DNA from: Clostridiales bacterium UBA4653
GTDB lineage: Bacteria > Bacillota > Clostridia > Oscillospirales > CAG-272
NCBI GenBank assembly: GCA_002405565.1
Contig: DHMB01000066.1
Span: 3,903 to 17,046, forward strand
DNA: 13,144 nt
Reading direction: 5' to 3'
Shown here: positions 1 to 6,422 of the stretch, piece by piece
Numbering within the stretch: position 1 is the stretch's first letter
How the letters are laid out: every line of letters begins with the position of its first letter
Translations under genes and position numbers: made by a program
The notes under the pieces: model-generated
What the model saw: the letters and a program-made list of their open reading frames with translations, nothing else
Told to the model about the DNA's origin: nothing
Databases searched by the model: none

Positions 1-693
1 CTTGGAGTAACCGCCGTTGCACTTGAATCCGAAGCTGATCATGTTGTTCTTTGTTGTGTTCTTTATACGGATCTTCATGTACTGGTGGAGGCCCTTCCAT
101 GTCTTGCCAATCCAGCCCGTCTGGGAAGGATATCTCTCCCATTTACCCCAACCGGATGTAAGGTCTACATCGAAGTCGAGAACGTTGATGTTGTCGAAGC
201 AGAGTGCATAAGCATCTGTGGGTGTTTCACCGAGAATGAAAGATTTAAGAGCATAAATCTTCCAGGAGTCTTCAAGGAATTCAACCTTGAGGTACTCTTC
301 GTTGTATGTAAGGTTGTTTACGAGCCACTCATGAGATGTGTCGCCATTGTCCTGAGCGGTTGTATCCGTACCGAAGTCGAAACGAGCGAACATGGGAAGG
401 GTTGTTGTAACCATAGCCGTTGTTGTTGTCGTTCCTTCTGTTGTTGTAGTTGTTGTTGTGGATGTTGTTGTGGTTGTTGTCGTTGTTGTCGTGGTTGTCG
501 TCGTTGTTGTCGTGGTTTCCGATGCAGTTGTTGTCGTGGTTGTTGTCGGTGCAGCTGATGTTGTTGTCGCGGGCGTTGTTGTTACGGGAGCCTCGGTTGT
601 AGTTGTTGTTTCTTTGTCGCCGCTACAGCCTACAAGACCTATAACACCAAAGACCATTACTGCCACGAGAAGAAGTGACAAAATTTTCTTCAT
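1..693 (-). CDS. Thr-rich lipoprotein, 3' end cut by window edge
   Basis: 231 residues are visible, and the reading frame is still open at position 1. Residues 1-22 form a lipoprotein signal peptide: MKK, a hydrophobic core, then lipobox L-V-G-C with Cys23 as the predicted lipidated residue. The protein is therefore inferred to be exported and anchored to the outer face of the membrane. Residues 29-98 form a linker in which about 51 of 70 residues are Thr, including 18 in a row at 60-77. It is followed by a non-repetitive domain from about residue 100, rich in aromatic residues (WLVNNLTYNEEY, WKIYALKSF, GWGKWERYP), which looks like a soluble beta-rich domain. I do not recognise the family; a carbohydrate- or surface-binding role is only a guess from the Thr linker. 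The ATG has SD AAGGAG nine bases upstream and two promoters further upstream. The antisense frames of the Thr tract give long Val, Cys or Gly runs that are artefacts. Confidence 0.88.
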   Translation of the reverse strand, partial: MKKILSLLLVAVMVFGVIGLVGCSGDKETTTTTEAPVTTTPATTTSAAPTTTTTTTASETTTTTTTTTTTTTTTTTTSTTTTTTTEGTTTTTAMVTTTLPMFARFDFGTDTTAQDNGDTSHEWLVNNLTYNEEYLKVEFLEDSWKIYALKSFILGETPTDAYALCFDNINVLDFDVDLTSGWGKWERYPSQTGWIGKTWKGLHQYMKIRIKNTTKNNMISFGFKCNGGYSK

Positions 694-777
694 GAAATAA
701 ATCTCCTTTTAATATATTAAAGAATTTTGACCGCACCGAATATCGTCTGAAAAATACTCGATACTGTGTTTAGTGCT

Positions 778-806
778 ATTTTATCATCTCTTTGCGATTT
801 TGTCAA
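778..806 (-). promoter_or_regulatory. Sigma-A promoter (proximal) of the lipoprotein gene
   Basis: Read on the minus strand, the -35 box TTGACA (806-801) is followed by a 17-nt spacer and the -10 box TAAAAT (783-778). TG one base before the -10 makes it an extended -10. The expected start is near 771, giving a leader of about 78 nt before the lipoprotein ATG at 693. The match is close to consensus, so this is probably the main promoter. Confidence 0.8.
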
Positions 807-984
807 GGGTTCTCCGCGAATTGTCCTTGAAATTCGGTCAATATTTTTGAAAAAAATCTGTTTTTTCAGGATAATATGACAAAATATAACCTTCTTTTTC
901 ACGCGTCGCGGAAAAAATTTTCCCCTTCTGCCCTTATATTCCTCGCAAAGTTGCGCAAACACCGTCCCCCGCCCTTCCTTCTTT

Positions 985-1013
985 ATTATATTATATTACC
1001 GTCGCATTGTGAA
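985..1013 (-). promoter_or_regulatory. Sigma-A promoter (distal) upstream of the lipoprotein gene
   Basis: Read on the minus strand, TTCACA (1013-1008), a 17-nt spacer and TATAAT (990-985) make a good sigma-A site. It lies just downstream of the terminator that closes the M23 gene. Transcription would begin near 978 and run about 285 nt to the lipoprotein ATG, through the proximal promoter. No convincing coding sequence lies in that leader, so it may be a second promoter for the lipoprotein or drive a short RNA. Confidence 0.55.
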
Positions 1014-1037
1014 AATTCCTCTTTTTTACAAACAGAA

Positions 1038-1060
1038 CGGACGCCGTCATCCGGCGTCCG
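1038..1060 (-). terminator. Intrinsic terminator of the M23 gene
   Basis: There is a perfect 9-bp G+C-rich stem (1038-1046 with 1052-1060) and a 5-nt loop, 21 nt past the M23 stop codon. On the minus strand it is followed by TTCTGTTTGT, a T-rich tail. It separates the M23 unit from the lipoprotein promoters. Confidence 0.8.
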
Positions 1061-1081
1061 CTTGATCTGTCTTATTCGTTT

Positions 1082-1777
1082 TTATTTGTCCTCAAAGTCG
1101 GTAGAGGGATCCTTCTGGGCAACCTCAAAAAAGGAAAGCGGGTTTACCGTCACACCGTCGACCCACACTTCAAAATGCAGGTGCGGATCCTCGGAAATTT
1201 CTATAAGCGACGTGTCGCCGACGTAGCCGATTGTATCCCCCGCCTTGACCTTCGCGCCCGTGGCAAGTCCTTCGGGAATCTTCGTCGAAAGATTTTTGTA
1301 AACAGTTTTGCAACCCTCCGAATGGGTTATTTCTACGGTCTGACCCATCATCGGATCGGCTTCAATGAGCGTGACCGTGCCGTCTGCGGACGCAGTCACA
1401 GCCGTGCCGACGGCAGCCTCAATATCGATTCCGCCGTGAATACGGTAGTCCTCCATCGTCAGCGACCACACGGGAACGTCGCTCGAATAGTCTTTGAGCA
1501 TCGTTCCGCCGGCGACGGGAATAAGCATTTTGTCGGGCTTTGCAACGACGGGATTGTCACCCGGTTTTTCGGTTGTCTGAGGGGGCTCGGTCTGTCTCGG
1601 AGTCGTTGTCGTGACGGGCGTCTGCGAAGTCGACGAGGTCTCATCCTTGCCGCCCGGTTTTGTCTTTCTGGACGACGAAAACGCTATGATTGTGATAGTG
1701 ACCGTCGCCGCAAGGAGGAGCGCCAGCGCAATCGCAAGTCCTCTGTTGAGCTGTCTTTTTCTCTGATTTTTATTCAT
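1082..1777 (-). CDS. Membrane-anchored M23 (LytM) peptidase, SpoIIQ-like
   Basis: 231 residues. A short basic N-terminus is followed by one membrane segment (about 14-33), so the bulk of the protein is probably outside the membrane. A Ser/Thr/Pro linker covers about 48-72. The LytM domain covers about 84-215, with zinc-site motifs H-G-G-I-D (H114, D118) and H-L-H (H199, H201). All the metal-binding residues of an active M23 endopeptidase are present, whereas B. subtilis SpoIIQ lacks the first His. The segment before the first His (PVWSLTMEDYRIHGGIDI) resembles SpoIIQ, the mother-cell/forespore channel partner of SpoIIIAH. A plain cell-wall endopeptidase is the alternative. The ATG has AAAGGAA upstream. 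The gene is flanked by terminators on both sides, so it is its own unit, possibly under a forespore sigma factor. Confidence 0.88.
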   Translation of the reverse strand: MNKNQRKRQLNRGLAIALALLLAATVTITIIAFSSSRKTKPGGKDETSSTSQTPVTTTTPRQTEPPQTTEKPGDNPVVAKPDKMLIPVAGGTMLKDYSSDVPVWSLTMEDYRIHGGIDIEAAVGTAVTASADGTVTLIEADPMMGQTVEITHSEGCKTVYKNLSTKIPEGLATGAKVKAGDTIGYVGDTSLIEISEDPHLHFEVWVDGVTVNPLSFFEVAQKDPSTDFEDK

Positions 1778-2110
1778 ATGTTTTTGTTCCTTTCAGCCTT
1801 TCGGCAATAATCTGTGACGCTGATATTATCGACCGAAAAGCCTTGCGGTTATGCAGGAAATTCAAATTTATACAAATGTTTTTCATCGTTTTATTCAAAT
1901 GTATAATTTTCTTCCGCGCATTCCGTTTTTATCGGTTTGCAGAGCAACAGGCTTTAAGAAATTGTTATAGATTTTTCTCCAATGCGGAAGATGGCATACC
2001 GCGACGCTTTGCAAAGCAAATATTCGCAGAAAAAACGCTCTGCGGTCGCCGCATGATAAAGACTTCTTGCTCTTTTTCGTCACCGCAGGCGCAAAATCTT
2101 AGCACAATCA
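1778..2110. other. Intergenic region upstream of the M23 gene
   Basis: This gap of about 330 nt between the clpX terminator and the M23 start holds the candidate forespore promoter (1824-1854). It also has a perfect 12-bp palindrome GCTTTGCAAAGC near 2005-2016, within a region of short G+C inverted repeats (about 1980-2060). No frame in it looks like a protein. The small frames that can be opened are A/T-rich and lack convincing ribosome binding sites. Confidence 0.5.
1824..1854 (-). promoter_or_regulatory. Possible forespore (sigma-F/G type) promoter for the M23 gene
   Basis: On the minus strand, GCATA (1854-1850) is followed by 16 nt and GTCGATAATA (1833-1824). This fits the B. subtilis sigma-F pattern (GYATA, 15-16 nt, GGNRANAMTW) with one mismatch in the -10. 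The start would be near 1817, leaving about 40 nt of leader. I saw no good sigma-A site in this gap. The match was made by eye and short motifs occur by chance, so it is tentative. Confidence 0.33.
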
Positions 2111-2142
2111 AAAACCGCCGCGGCAAACGCCACGGCGGTTTT
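2111..2142 (-). terminator. Intrinsic terminator after clpX
   Basis: A 10-bp stem (2111-2120 with 2133-2142) extends by three more pairs past one mismatch around an AAAC/GTTT loop. It lies 15 nt after the clpX stop. On the minus strand the stem runs into TTTTTGATTGT. It closes the tig-clpP-clpX transcript. Confidence 0.9.
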
Positions 2143-2157
2143 ATACATTTGTTATAT

Positions 2158-3402
2158 TTACTTTTCCCCGAAAACAAGCTCGGGTTTTCCGCCGTTAAGC
2201 GTCTCGGCTGTGACCGTCACGGACTTGAGATTTTCCATTGAAGGTATCTCATACATAATGGGAAGCATTATCTCCTCCATTATTGCGCGGAGGCCTCTTG
2301 CGCCCGTTCCTCTTTCGATCGCGCGTTTCGCGATTCCGGAGATTGCGTCATCCGTAAACACTATGTCGACTCCGTCCATTCCGACGAGCTTTTTATACTG
2401 TTTGAGGATTGCGTTTTTCGGTTCGCGGAGAATTCTTGCAAGCGCCGCTTCGTCAAGCTCCGAGAGACTGACGATGACAGGCAACCTGCCGACAAGCTCC
2501 GGTATAAGTCCGTATTTTACAATGTCGTGCGCTGTTACGTCGCGGAGAAGTCCGCCCTGCGTCTTTTCGGCTTTGCCCTTCAGCTCGCTGCCGAAGCCCA
2601 CGCCGGACGTTCCCTTGCGCTTATCGATGATCTTTTCAAGCCCGTCGAACGCGCCGCCACAGATGAACAGAATGTTTTCCGTATGAATCTGGATGAAATC
2701 CTGCCCCGGATGCTTTCTTCCTCCCTGCGGAGGAACGTTTGCCGTTGTGCCTTCAAGAATTTTGAGGAGCGCCTGCTGAACACCCTCGCCCGAAACGTCG
2801 CGGGTGATCGATCGGTTTTCGCTCTTGCGGGAGATCTTGTCGATCTCGTCGATATAGATTATTCCCTTTTCCGCAAGCTCAACGTCGTAATCCGCCGCCT
2901 GAATGAGACGTAGAAGAATATTTTCGACATCCTCTCCGACATATCCCGCTTCGGTGAGCGTTGTTGCGTCTGCAATTGCAAAAGGAACTTTCAGAGTTTT
3001 CGCAAGCGTCTGCGCAAGAAAAGTCTTGCCGACGCCCGTCGGGCCGAGGAGGAGCACGTTGCTCTTCTGAATCTCGACTCCGTCGTCATCCTTTCCCTTC
3101 TGCGATATTCTCTTGTAATGATTATATACCGCAACGGAAAGCGCAATCTTCGCCTCGTCCTGTCCGATGACGTATTCGTCAAGGACAGCCTTTATCTCCT
3201 TCGGCTTCGGAAGGTCAGCAAGCTCTGTAAGCTCGCTGTCACTTTCGGACGAATGATAATCGGCTATGAGCTGCTCGCAGGCGAAAACGCAATCGTCGCA
3301 AATGTAAGTGCCGAGCGGCGACGGGATGAGAAACCCGACCTGCTCCTCGCTTCGTCCGCAGAACGAACAGCGGCGGAGCGATGTTCTTTTGTTGTCAGCC
3401 AT
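2158..3402 (-). CDS. clpX: ATP-dependent Clp protease ATP-binding subunit ClpX
   Basis: 414 residues, the usual full length. ClpX unfolds proteins and feeds them into the ClpP chamber in the cytosol. The N-terminal zinc-binding domain has four Cys (C12, C15, C35, C38). The AAA+ module shows Walker A GPTGVGKT (120-127), pore loop GYVG (153-156), Walker B IIYIDE (181-186), the RKH loop (229-231), arginine finger region ELVGRLP (about 302-308) and sensor-2 GARGLR (367-372). The ClpP-docking loop reads V-G-F-G at 268-271, the equivalent of the IGF loop. The ATG has SD AAAGGAA and lies 17 nt after the clpP stop, so the two are co-transcribed. No key residue is missing. Confidence 0.98.
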   Translation of the reverse strand: MADNKRTSLRRCSFCGRSEEQVGFLIPSPLGTYICDDCVFACEQLIADYHSSESDSELTELADLPKPKEIKAVLDEYVIGQDEAKIALSVAVYNHYKRISQKGKDDDGVEIQKSNVLLLGPTGVGKTFLAQTLAKTLKVPFAIADATTLTEAGYVGEDVENILLRLIQAADYDVELAEKGIIYIDEIDKISRKSENRSITRDVSGEGVQQALLKILEGTTANVPPQGGRKHPGQDFIQIHTENILFICGGAFDGLEKIIDKRKGTSGVGFGSELKGKAEKTQGGLLRDVTAHDIVKYGLIPELVGRLPVIVSLSELDEAALARILREPKNAILKQYKKLVGMDGVDIVFTDDAISGIAKRAIERGTGARGLRAIMEEIMLPIMYEIPSMENLKSVTVTAETLNGGKPELVFGEK

Positions 3403-3419
3403 GGGCTCTTTTCCTTTCG

Positions 3420-4004
3420 TCAGATGCGCTTGTCAATTACCTTGTCGATAAGTCCGTAAGCCGCAGCTTCGTCCGCGCTGAGGAAATTGTCGCGATCGGT
3501 ATCGATTTCGATCTGTTCGATCGGCTTGCCCGTCTCGCGCGCAAGAATTTCGTTTATGCGCTGTCTTATTTTGATTATGTGATCGGCATGAATTTTCATA
3601 TCGCTTGCCTGACCCTGCATTCCGCCGAGCGGCTGATGAATCATAATCTCGCTGTTCGGAAGAGCAAATCTCTTGCCCTTTGCGCCCGCCGCAAGCAGGA
3701 ACGCGCCCATGCTCGCCGCCATACCGACGCAGATCGTCGATACGTCGCATTTGATATAATTCATCGTGTCGAAAATTGCCATGCCCGCGGTGACCGAGCC
3801 GCCGGGGCTGTTGATATAAAGAGCAATGTCCTTATCCGGATCCTGCGATTCGAGGTGCAGAAGCTGCGCCACAACGAGAGACGCCGTTACGTCGTTCACC
3901 TCATCGGAGAGGAAAACGATTCTGTCATTGAGCAGGCGGGAATAAATATCGTAAGAGCGTTCCCCCTTGCTCGTCTGTTCTATTACATAAGGTACGAGTG
4001 CCAT
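3420..4004 (-). CDS. clpP: ATP-dependent Clp protease proteolytic subunit ClpP
   Basis: 194 residues, normal for this serine peptidase, which forms a barrel of two seven-membered rings in the cytosol. The catalytic triad is visible: S98 in GMAASMGAFLL, H123 in EIMIHQPLGG and D172 in DTDRDNFLSADEA. The oxyanion segment SPGGS (66-70) is present. The short N-terminus fits a mature-type ClpP with little or no propeptide. A strong SD, AAAGGAG, lies about seven bases before the ATG. The gene sits between tig (44-nt gap) and clpX (17-nt gap), the standard order in Bacillota and many other bacteria. A 374-codon plus-strand frame across it is an antisense shadow. Confidence 0.98.
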   Translation of the reverse strand: MALVPYVIEQTSKGERSYDIYSRLLNDRIVFLSDEVNDVTASLVVAQLLHLESQDPDKDIALYINSPGGSVTAGMAIFDTMNYIKCDVSTICVGMAASMGAFLLAAGAKGKRFALPNSEIMIHQPLGGMQGQASDMKIHADHIIKIRQRINEILARETGKPIEQIEIDTDRDNFLSADEAAAYGLIDKVIDKRI

Positions 4005-4048
4005 AAAATATCTCCTTTCACTGCCTTCGGCTTTGCGGAGAAATTATC

Positions 4049-5476
4049 TTATTCCGCGTCGCCTTCGGTCTTTGTTTCTGTTGTCTTCTTTGTAGACTTT
4101 CTTGTTGTCTTTTTTGCCGGCTCCGCCGTGTCGACTGTCTCTGCGCCGTCCTCTGCCGTTTCTGTCTTCTTTGCGGACTTCTTCGCAGCGGCTTTCTTCG
4201 TCTTCACGTCTGCGTTTGTGCGGACAAGCTCAAGAGCTTCGGCAACGACAACGTCTGCCGCGATATCCTTTTCGTTTACGGCAGCTTTAACCTTTTCAAT
4301 CTCAATGCCGTATGCGTCGGCGATCTTCTTGTATTCCGCTTCGATCTTCTCTGCGTCGGCTGTAAGGCCTTCGAGCTTTGCAACCGTTTCGAGAGCGAGA
4401 CGGATCTTTACGTTCTTTTCAGCCTGCGGACGGAGCTGTGCCTTGAGAGAATCAACCGTTGCGCCCGTGTACTGCATAAACGTCTTCATATCTATGCCCT
4501 GGTAACGGAGGCGGTTTTCATAGTCACGGAGGCACGCGTCGAGCTCTGTTTCAAACATAGCTTCCGGAATCTCGGCTTCGAGATTTTCGCAGAGAGCGTC
4601 GAGGAGCTGCTCGTCAACCTTTGCCTGCTGAGCGGTTTTTGCATTCTCTTCGAGTTTAGCCTTTATGTCTGCCTTGTATTCATCGAGAGTATCGAATTCG
4701 GAAACGTCCTTTACGAATTCGTCGTCGAGAGCGGGAAGCTCGTCGAATTTGATCTCGTGGAGCTTGCATTTGAAAGTTACGGGCTTGCCTGCGAGAGTTG
4801 TTTCGTGATAATCTGCGGGGAAGGTAACCTCAACGTCGAACTCGTCGCCGATGTTGTGTCCGCAGATCTGATCTTCAAAGCCGGGGATGAACTGTCCCGA
4901 ACCGAGCTTGAGGTGATACTTCTCTGCCTTGCCGCCTTCAAATGCCTTGCCGTCTGCAAAGCCTTCAAAATCGAACACAACGCAGTCGCCGTTCTGTGCG
5001 GGGCGGTCGGTTACGTCAACTTCTCTTGCGTTTCTCTCGCGGACTGTCTGGATTTCGTGATCGACAGCCTCGTCGCCGATCGTAACGTTTTCCTTCTCTG
5101 CCTTCAGACCCTTGTATGCCTTAAGAGTGCATTCGGGCTTTACGAAAACCTTGACGGTGATGACAACGCCGTCATCATCAAGAGATTTGACATCATATTC
5201 GGGAGCGGAAACAACTTCGAGAGCTGTTTCTGCGAGAGCGTCCGCATAAGCCTTCGGAACGACCTCGTTCAGAGCGTCCTCATAGAAAACGCCCTTGCCG
5301 TACATTTTTTCGATAATTGCTCTGGGAGCCTTACCTTTTCTGAAGCCGGGAACATTCATCTTTCCGGCGTTTTTCTTGAACGCAGCGTCGACTGCGGCGT
5401 CAAACTCCGCGCGGTCTATCTGGATTTCAAGTTCTTTGCAGTTTTTTTCGGCATCGCCGACTTTTAATACTTTCAT
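4049..5476 (-). CDS. tig: Trigger factor with an extended Lys/Ala/Thr tail
   Basis: 475 residues, longer than the roughly 430 usual for the family. Trigger factor binds the ribosome exit tunnel and shields nascent chains. The ribosome-binding domain carries the signature GFRKGKAP (44-51). An FKBP-type prolyl isomerase domain follows at about 158-243 (NGDCVVFDFEG, LGSGQFIPGFEDQ), then the helical chaperone domain at about 244-424. The last 51 residues are a low-complexity tail of KKAAAKKSAKK and KKTTRKSTKK blocks mixed with acidic stretches, with no match to a known domain. The start has SD GGAGG seven bases upstream and a perfect sigma-A promoter. The gene leads tig-clpP-clpX. I saw no CtsR heptad repeats or CIRCE element, so heat control is not evident. 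Confidence 0.97.
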   Translation of the reverse strand: MKVLKVGDAEKNCKELEIQIDRAEFDAAVDAAFKKNAGKMNVPGFRKGKAPRAIIEKMYGKGVFYEDALNEVVPKAYADALAETALEVVSAPEYDVKSLDDDGVVITVKVFVKPECTLKAYKGLKAEKENVTIGDEAVDHEIQTVRERNAREVDVTDRPAQNGDCVVFDFEGFADGKAFEGGKAEKYHLKLGSGQFIPGFEDQICGHNIGDEFDVEVTFPADYHETTLAGKPVTFKCKLHEIKFDELPALDDEFVKDVSEFDTLDEYKADIKAKLEENAKTAQQAKVDEQLLDALCENLEAEIPEAMFETELDACLRDYENRLRYQGIDMKTFMQYTGATVDSLKAQLRPQAEKNVKIRLALETVAKLEGLTADAEKIEAEYKKIADAYGIEIEKVKAAVNEKDIAADVVVAEALELVRTNADVKTKKAAAKKSAKKTETAEDGAETVDTAEPAKKTTRKSTKKTTETKTEGDAE

Positions 5477-5525
5477 TTTTATTCCTCCGATTTATTTATC
5501 TTTTGTCACTTGACATACAGGTCTA

Positions 5526-5554
5526 ATTATATCATTATCTCCTTGCAATGTCAA
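5526..5554 (-). promoter_or_regulatory. Perfect-consensus sigma-A promoter of tig-clpP-clpX
   Basis: On the minus strand, TTGACA (5554-5549), exactly 17 nt and TATAAT (5531-5526), with an extended -10 TG. Transcription should start near 5519, leaving about 43 nt before the tig ATG. The -35 box and the spacer down to 5535 lie inside the last codons of the upstream phosphoesterase gene. A dyad TGTCA-CT-TGACA (5504-5515) lies just after the expected start and could be an operator, though it is short. Confidence 0.9.
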
Positions 5555-6284
5555 CATTTTTTTGTATTGCAAGCGGGTCAAAGAGTAAATAATCCGCCGA
5601 AACAAGGTAAAAATCTATGTCGGCATAGCTTATTTTCGCGGGAGCCTCGTAATTTCCGTGGATATGACCGTAATAGCAACGCTCGATTCCGCCCCTGTAA
5701 AGCTCCATGATTATCTCGTCGCACATGTATCCCTTGAATATCGCGGGAAAATGAAGAAAAGCAAGAATTTCTTTGTTTTCTCCGCGCTCCGCCGCCGCGT
5801 CGCGCAACTTTTTCGCCGCGTCAATGCTCATTTTCAGCCGCACGACTTCCCTTGCGATTATCTTTTTATTGTCCGCTCCTCTCGCAAGGTTTTCCTTATC
5901 GTCGTTATACCAGCCGCGCGACCCGCAGATGATAAAATCCTCCGTTTCGACGGCGTCGTTCTGGAGAAAAGTCATCGTTTCATAGCCGCAGGCGGAGATG
6001 AAATCACAGAGCTTTTTCTTTGTCTGCCAGTAATAATCATGGTTGCCCTTGAGCATGATTTTCTTTCCGGGAAGCGATTCGATGAAGTCAAAATCCGCCC
6101 GTGCTTCGTCCAGCGTCATCGCCCACGATATGTCGCCCGGAATGACGACGGTGTCCTCCGTCGTTATCTTTTTTCTCCAGTTTTCTTCGATTTTTTCGTC
6201 ATGACCGTTCCATCTCGCGCCGAAAATATCCATCGGCTTTTTGACGGTGCGCGAGAGGTGAAGGTCGCCTATTGTATAAAGCAA
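5535..6284 (-). CDS. Metallophosphoesterase, COG1768-like
   Basis: 249 residues from a TTG start at 6284. I prefer this to the ATG at 6383 because AGGAGG lies nine bases before the TTG, and because the protein then begins MLYTIGDLHLS, as family members typically do. The calcineurin-like metal site is complete: D7 and H9 (GDLH), D51 (PGDISW), N81 and H82 (GNHDYYW), H178 (LHFP), H207 and H209 (GHIH). It should be a cytosolic two-metal phosphohydrolase; the substrate is unknown. No membrane segment or signal peptide is seen. Its stop codon overlaps the tig promoter and no terminator intervenes, so its transcripts probably continue into tig. I found no convincing promoter for it. Confidence 0.9.
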   Translation of the reverse strand: MLYTIGDLHLSRTVKKPMDIFGARWNGHDEKIEENWRKKITTEDTVVIPGDISWAMTLDEARADFDFIESLPGKKIMLKGNHDYYWQTKKKLCDFISACGYETMTFLQNDAVETEDFIICGSRGWYNDDKENLARGADNKKIIAREVVRLKMSIDAAKKLRDAAAERGENKEILAFLHFPAIFKGYMCDEIIMELYRGGIERCYYGHIHGNYEAPAKISYADIDFYLVSADYLLFDPLAIQKNVDIARR

Positions 6285-6293
6285 AGGCTTATG

Positions 6294-6299
6294 CCTCCT
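6294..6299 (-). promoter_or_regulatory. Ribosome binding site setting the TTG start of the phosphoesterase
   Basis: AGGAGG read on the minus strand, nine bases before the TTG at 6284. No comparable site precedes the ATG at 6383, so this site decides the start. Confidence 0.8.
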
Positions 6300-6422
6300 C
6301 AAAAAAATTGTTTTTCTAAAATTTTGTCGACCCGAAAACAGCATATTTCGGCTTTCAACGGGGCAAACTTTGGTTGCCTTCAAAAAGGCAAAACCGTGTT
6401 ATGAAAGGACATCCCGAAAAGG
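6300..6422. other. Divergent spacer between the phosphoesterase and DUF1540 genes
   Basis: Both flanking genes must start from this stretch of about 120 nt, yet I see no clear sigma-A site on either strand. It has a hairpin near 6372-6395 (TTGCCTT/AAGGCAA plus an outer GG/CC after a bulge), which would lie in the DUF1540 leader. It also holds a possible nine-codon mini-ORF, MKGHPEKDV (6401-6430), overlapping the DUF1540 start. Confidence 0.4.

Larger units (their letters stand above)
694..1037. other. Intergenic region with two promoters and an A+T-rich leader
   Basis: This stretch between the lipoprotein gene and the M23 terminator holds two minus-strand promoters and a perfect 14-bp A/T palindrome (708-721) overlapping the first bases of the lipoprotein SD. 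It also has A/T runs at about 845-925. The only notable frame is an 81-codon GTG frame (962-717), which reads through the proximal promoter and has no protein-like character, so I do not call it a gene. Confidence 0.6.

Noticed and set aside
405..600. Repeated GTTGTT-like sequence resembling a short tandem repeat or CRISPR-like array
   Set aside because: There is no regular repeat/spacer unit; the pattern is explained by Thr codons in the lipoprotein linker.
85..700. Plus-strand frames with long Val, Cys or Gly runs
   Set aside because: They are the complementary readings of the poly-Thr codons of the minus-strand lipoprotein. The minus strand has the SD, signal peptide and sensible domain.
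717..962. An 81-codon minus-strand GTG frame between the two promoters
   Set aside because: It reads straight through the proximal promoter, whose boxes appear as its codons, and the product is a basic, low-complexity sequence. I treat it as chance.
3381..4505. A 374-codon plus-strand open frame across clpP and the end of tig
   Set aside because: It is fully antisense to two unmistakable genes, has no ribosome binding site, and its translation has no family resemblance. Codon bias of the minus-strand genes leaves this frame open.
4757..5467. A 236-codon plus-strand open frame opposite tig
   Set aside because: Antisense shadow of trigger factor with no independent start signal.
5500..5600. 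Possible CtsR or CIRCE heat-shock operator upstream of tig
   Set aside because: Neither the GGTCAAA-type direct heptads nor the TTAGCACTC/GAGTGCTAA inverted repeat is present.
6285..6383. A 33-codon N-terminal extension of the phosphoesterase from ATG 6383
   Set aside because: AGGAGG lies inside this stretch just before the TTG, and the family N-terminus (MLYTIGDLH) begins exactly there.
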